Of a stretch of DNA of 64,000 nt, positions 61,066 to 64,000 are shown one piece after another; within the stretch, counting starts at the first letter, position 1, and each line of letters starts with the position of its first letter. The stretch is from an uncultured Sphingomonas sp. GTDB lineage: Bacteria > Pseudomonadota > Alphaproteobacteria > Sphingomonadales > Sphingomonadaceae. The DNA is taken from NCBI RefSeq assembly GCF_946477935.1, contig NZ_CAMLAC010000001.1:1-64000 (forward strand), in the 5' to 3' direction. The notes under the pieces were generated by a model. That model searched no databases and was not told the DNA's origin. It saw nothing but the letters and a program-made list of their open reading frames with translations. Made by a program: the position numbers and the translations under genes.

Positions 61066-62597
61066 GCATCCTCACGCACCGCATCGCCGAGCCTTTGCTC
61101 GAGTTCGGTCACGGGCAGCAGATGGAAGCGCCAAAAGATGGGCTCTTCCTCTTCGGGCCGCTCGAAGGTCCAGATGGCCGCTCCCAGGTCCGCTTGGGCG
61201 TCATCGGGACGGAGAGCGGCGTCGGCCTATCCCGCCGCTGGTTAGAGCGGATCAGCCTGCATATTCCCGGTAAGGTCGATGCAAAGGGCAAGCCCGTCCT
61301 ATGGGCACCCGCATGGCCAGGCTTCGAGGCCTGCTTCGGCATCGCGCTGCCGACCCGCGGCATGGTCGAGCTAGCGGTCAAGAGCGGCGACATCGATCAT
61401 TGCATCAAAAAGAACAATCGCGCCGACGCGGTTCGTTCCACGGTGCTGCTGTTCGCCGACGCGATCCGCGCGCACATCCGCGCCGAGGAGCGCCGTCCCG
61501 ACGTCTGGCTCGTTGTCGTTCCGGACGTCGTCTATCGCTATGGACGCCCCCAGGTCGCACCACCGCCCAAGGACGAGCGCACCCCCTCCGACATCACGAG
61601 CTTCAAGGACGCCAAACGCTTCTTCCAGATGGGCGGCGACCTGTTCCCCGACACGGTGCGGGATGCCGAGACCTACCTGTTCTCAAGCAATTTCCACCAT
61701 CAGCTGAAAGCCGAGTTGCTGCAGGACGGCGTCGTCCTGCAGCTGATTCTCGAGAGCACGTTGGTCGACCGCAACCTCAACATTGCCAACGACCGCCGGC
61801 GCGGCCTCCAGGACGAGGCCACGGTTGCCTGGAACTTCTGCACCACGCTCTACTTCAAGATGGACGCCAAGCCGTGGGCGTTGGCTCATGTCCGTCCTGG
61901 CGTTTGCTACGTCGGACTGGTGTTTAAGAACGACGACACGCCTGCGGCAACGGGCGAGGCCTGTTGCGCCGCGCAGATGTTCCTCAACTCAGGCGACGGC
62001 CTCGTCTTTCGCGGCGCCCTCGGCCCCTGGTACTCCGACGAGCGCAAGGAATATCACCTCTCGAGGAGCGCGGCGGCGAATTTGATGACCTCCGTGGTCG
62101 AGGGCTATAAGCTCAAGCACGGCAAGCCACCGAACCAGCTGTTCATTCATGGGCGTCACCGCTTTTCCAACGATGAGTGGGACGGCTTTTGCAGCGCAGT
62201 GCCCACCGAAACACAGCTGGTAGGAGTCAGGATCAAGCAGCTCGATGATGTTCGGCTGTTCCGTCCCTCTGCGTCGACACCCGTCCTCCGCGGCACGGCC
62301 CTCACCGTGGGTGACTGGTCAGGTTACCTTTGGGCGCGGGGGTTCGTGCCTCGGCTGGCAGGGTATCAAGGGTTCGAGACCCCCAAGCCGCTCACCGTCG
62401 ACGTGACGCATGGCGAAGGGGACATCGTAGAGGTGCTCGGTGACATCCTTGCGCTCACCAAGGTCAACTATAACGCCTGCGATTTCGCGAGCGCCCTGCC
62501 CGTGACGCTCAAGTTCGCCGATCGGGTAGGTGAGATCCTGATGGCGTCGCCACATACCGTTACCGCACCGCCGCTGCCGTTCCGGCACTACATCTGA
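61062..62597 (+). CDS. Short prokaryotic Argonaute (MID-PIWI)
   Basis: A 511-residue short Argonaute with only MID and PIWI regions, no N or PAZ domain. Recognisable blocks are VWLVVVPDVVYRYGRP, LYFKMDAKPWALAHVRPGVCYVGLVF (start of PIWI) and NQLFIHGRHRFSNDEWDGF. The usual DEDX catalytic tetrad is not evident, as expected for short pAgos, which bind guide and target but leave the effect to the TIR-APAZ partner. ATG 61062 overlaps the TIR-APAZ stop, so the two subunits are coupled. Confidence 0.88.
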   Translation: MSILTHRIAEPLLEFGHGQQMEAPKDGLFLFGPLEGPDGRSQVRLGVIGTESGVGLSRRWLERISLHIPGKVDAKGKPVLWAPAWPGFEACFGIALPTRGMVELAVKSGDIDHCIKKNNRADAVRSTVLLFADAIRAHIRAEERRPDVWLVVVPDVVYRYGRPQVAPPPKDERTPSDITSFKDAKRFFQMGGDLFPDTVRDAETYLFSSNFHHQLKAELLQDGVVLQLILESTLVDRNLNIANDRRRGLQDEATVAWNFCTTLYFKMDAKPWALAHVRPGVCYVGLVFKNDDTPAATGEACCAAQMFLNSGDGLVFRGALGPWYSDERKEYHLSRSAAANLMTSVVEGYKLKHGKPPNQLFIHGRHRFSNDEWDGFCSAVPTETQLVGVRIKQLDDVRLFRPSASTPVLRGTALTVGDWSGYLWARGFVPRLAGYQGFETPKPLTVDVTHGEGDIVEVLGDILALTKVNYNACDFASALPVTLKFADRVGEILMASPHTVTAPPLPFRHYI

Positions 62598-62653
62598 TCC
62601 CATGAGCGCCGACTGAGGCAGATGGGAGTTCGATCCTAAGGCGAAGACGCTGA

Positions 62654-62728
62654 CGTCCACCAATTTAGGTACAAATCCGCTGTTTTGGGTGCGTGCCGCT
62701 GGGCAGATGCCGTCCACCATTTCAGGAA
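62654..62728. repeat. Imperfect direct repeat pair before the integrase
   Basis: CGTCCACCAATTTAGGTA (62654) and CGTCCACCATTTCAGGAA (62711), 14 of 18 bases alike and 57 bp apart, in the gap between the Argonaute and integrase genes. They may be arm-type or core binding sites for the tyrosine recombinase. Confidence 0.4.
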
Positions 62729-62792
62729 AACCTACAGCGCTCCGGTAGCCAGTTCGGCACCCGAAAAGCTGGACGGAGCCGATCGAGCCGAC

Positions 62793-63908
62793 ATGCGTAA
62801 CGAAACCACGGACGATGCCGCGAACAACGGGAGAGAGCTTGATGCGATCGTGGCTGGCGCGGTGGTGGTGCTGGATCAGGTCACGTCCCTCGAGCCCTAT
62901 CTCCCCGATCTTGCCCCCGACGATCGCGAACGCGTCGACGCCTATGTCGGCCGCGCCTCGGCCGACGCGACACTGCGCGCGTACAAGTCCGACTGGCGGC
63001 TCTTCTGCGCGTGGTGCGGCGAGGCGGGCTACCGGCCGCTCCCCGCGACACCGACGACCGTTGCCGCGTTCCTGACGCTGCTCGCTGAAACCGGCTTCGC
63101 GCCGCGCGAGCCGCAGCGCACCAAACGCGGGCGGATCATGCCCCGCCAGGAGCCGCGCCCGCTCGGCAAGGCGACGATCGGGCGGCGCCTCGCCGCGATC
63201 GTGTTCGCGCATCGCGCGGCCGACATGGAGCCACCCACCACCCAGCCCGATGCCGCCCGGCTTCAAAAGGCGATGCGCGCGATCCGCAAGGACAAGAAGG
63301 ACGAGTTGCCCGCCAAGAAGCGCGCGGCCGATGGCGACGTGCTGCGCGACATGCTCCGCAGCGTCACCGGCGAGGACCTGCGCGCCTATCGCGACCGCGC
63401 GCTGCTCGCGATCGGGATGGCAGGCGCGTTCCGGCGCTCGGAGCTGGTGGCGATCACGGTCGGCCGCGTCACCGAAGACAGCCGCGGATTGCTGGTGCGG
63501 ATCGGGTCGTCGAAAACTGATCAAGAGGGCAAGGGCCATACCGTCGCCATCCCCGACGGACGAAGGCTGGAACCGGTGCGCCACTATCGCGCGTGGCTGG
63601 AGAAAGCCGGAGTCAGCGAGGGGCCTGTCTTCCGCAAGCTGACGCCGCAGGGCCGCCTCACCGAAAAAGCGATGAGCGCCCAGGGCGTCGCGCTGGTAGT
63701 GAAGGCCGCCGCAATCGCCGCCGGCTACCCGCCCGAACTGTTCTCAGGTCACAGTCTGCGCGCCGGCTTCCTGACCGAGGCAGGCCGGCAGAATGCCAAC
63801 CTGTTCAAGATGAAGGAGCATAGCCGCCACAGCTCCTTGGAGATGGTCGCTGAGTATGTCCGCGACCACGAACGCTTCCGAGAGCATGCGGGAGAAGGCT
63901 TCCTTTAG
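62793..63908 (+). CDS. Tyrosine recombinase/integrase
   Basis: A 371-residue tyrosine recombinase. An N-terminal SAM-like core-binding domain (SADATLRAYKSDWRLFCAWC) is followed by a catalytic domain: Arg in GAFRRSELVAI, HSLRAGF (HxxR), a second His/Trp-position residue in KEHSRHSS, and Tyr in VAEYVRDH. ATG 62793 is chosen; the ORF-track extension to 62685 has no coding features. It could integrate or excise the block holding SPARTA. Confidence 0.88.
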   Translation: MRNETTDDAANNGRELDAIVAGAVVVLDQVTSLEPYLPDLAPDDRERVDAYVGRASADATLRAYKSDWRLFCAWCGEAGYRPLPATPTTVAAFLTLLAETGFAPREPQRTKRGRIMPRQEPRPLGKATIGRRLAAIVFAHRAADMEPPTTQPDAARLQKAMRAIRKDKKDELPAKKRAADGDVLRDMLRSVTGEDLRAYRDRALLAIGMAGAFRRSELVAITVGRVTEDSRGLLVRIGSSKTDQEGKGHTVAIPDGRRLEPVRHYRAWLEKAGVSEGPVFRKLTPQGRLTEKAMSAQGVALVVKAAAIAAGYPPELFSGHSLRAGFLTEAGRQNANLFKMKEHSRHSSLEMVAEYVRDHERFREHAGEGFL

Positions 63909-63933
63909 CGAGTCGATGGCGACTCGACTCGCT
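63907..63933 (+). terminator. Stem-loop directly after the integrase
   Basis: AGCGAGTCGA and TCGACTCGCT form a perfect 10-bp stem with a 7-nt loop starting in the stop codon. It may be a terminator or, given its symmetry, a recombinase-related site; no T-tract follows. Confidence 0.6.
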
Positions 63934-64000
63934 GCTCCTAAGTTGTTGAAACTCGGCGCTTTGGCTGCGGCGCTACCCGTCGGATGAACAGTCATTCCGG

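Overview
The window looks like an accessory region (plasmid or genomic island) of a sphingomonad, Alphaproteobacteria. The DNA is GC-rich. The P450 at 18.0-19.3 kb looks, from memory, like the Sphingomonas paucimobilis fatty-acid peroxygenase CYP152B1. A broken DUF6118 gene of the kind I associate with sphingomonad plasmids lies beside it. About 55 kb is almost entirely metal and oxyanion resistance, and the last 9 kb is mobile DNA carrying a defence module. No tRNA, rRNA, CRISPR array or replication origin was seen.

0.2-17.9 kb: a minus-strand run for divalent cations. A PbrR/ZntR-like MerR faces a CDF exporter and a cytochrome c-FTR1 permease (pbrT-like). Next come a His-rich secreted protein, a CzcCBA RND pump, an SRPBCC protein, two MliC-like lipoproteins, a ZIP permease, a second CDF exporter, a P1B-4-type ATPase and a HAD phosphatase. 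Many junctions are ATGA overlaps. An aspartyl protease and a mercury module (merR, merT, GDCCVxC protein) follow. Three MerR-type promoters with 19-bp spacers share one layout. 18.0-22.9 kb: CYP152 peroxygenase, DUF6118 pseudogene, and cueR-copA.

23-35.5 kb: copper detoxification. It holds an orphan restriction-nuclease-like gene, a DUF4396 protein, a four-helix Cys-rich copper protein, an orphan FliQ, copCD, a CnrYXH-like trio, a multicopper oxidase with CopB, a cytochrome c, a PepSY protein, and DUF305, DUF411 and small secreted proteins. Six promoters here share the two-block motif RAGGGRT-N13-GCGTA, and a seventh near-match lies antisense. I infer this is the regulon of the CnrH-like sigma factor, with copper as the likely signal. 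35.5-44.3 kb: CusCBA-CusF, a glutaredoxin-MauE fusion under a near-canonical mer operator, and a DmeRF-like cobalt/nickel pair.

44.3-55.4 kb: a sulfite module (SorAB-like, TDT exporter, LysR, second sulfite oxidase), MgtC, an ECF sigma/anti-sigma operon with a YVTN beta-propeller and DUF305 protein, and a fluoride riboswitch upstream of a CLC-F-type channel and DUF190 protein. 55.4-64 kb: a Tn3-type resolvase with a res-like region, an IS1182-type transposase lacking a visible left end, a second serine recombinase, a VapBC-type toxin-antitoxin pair, a short Argonaute/TIR-APAZ (SPARTA) defence pair, and a tyrosine recombinase.
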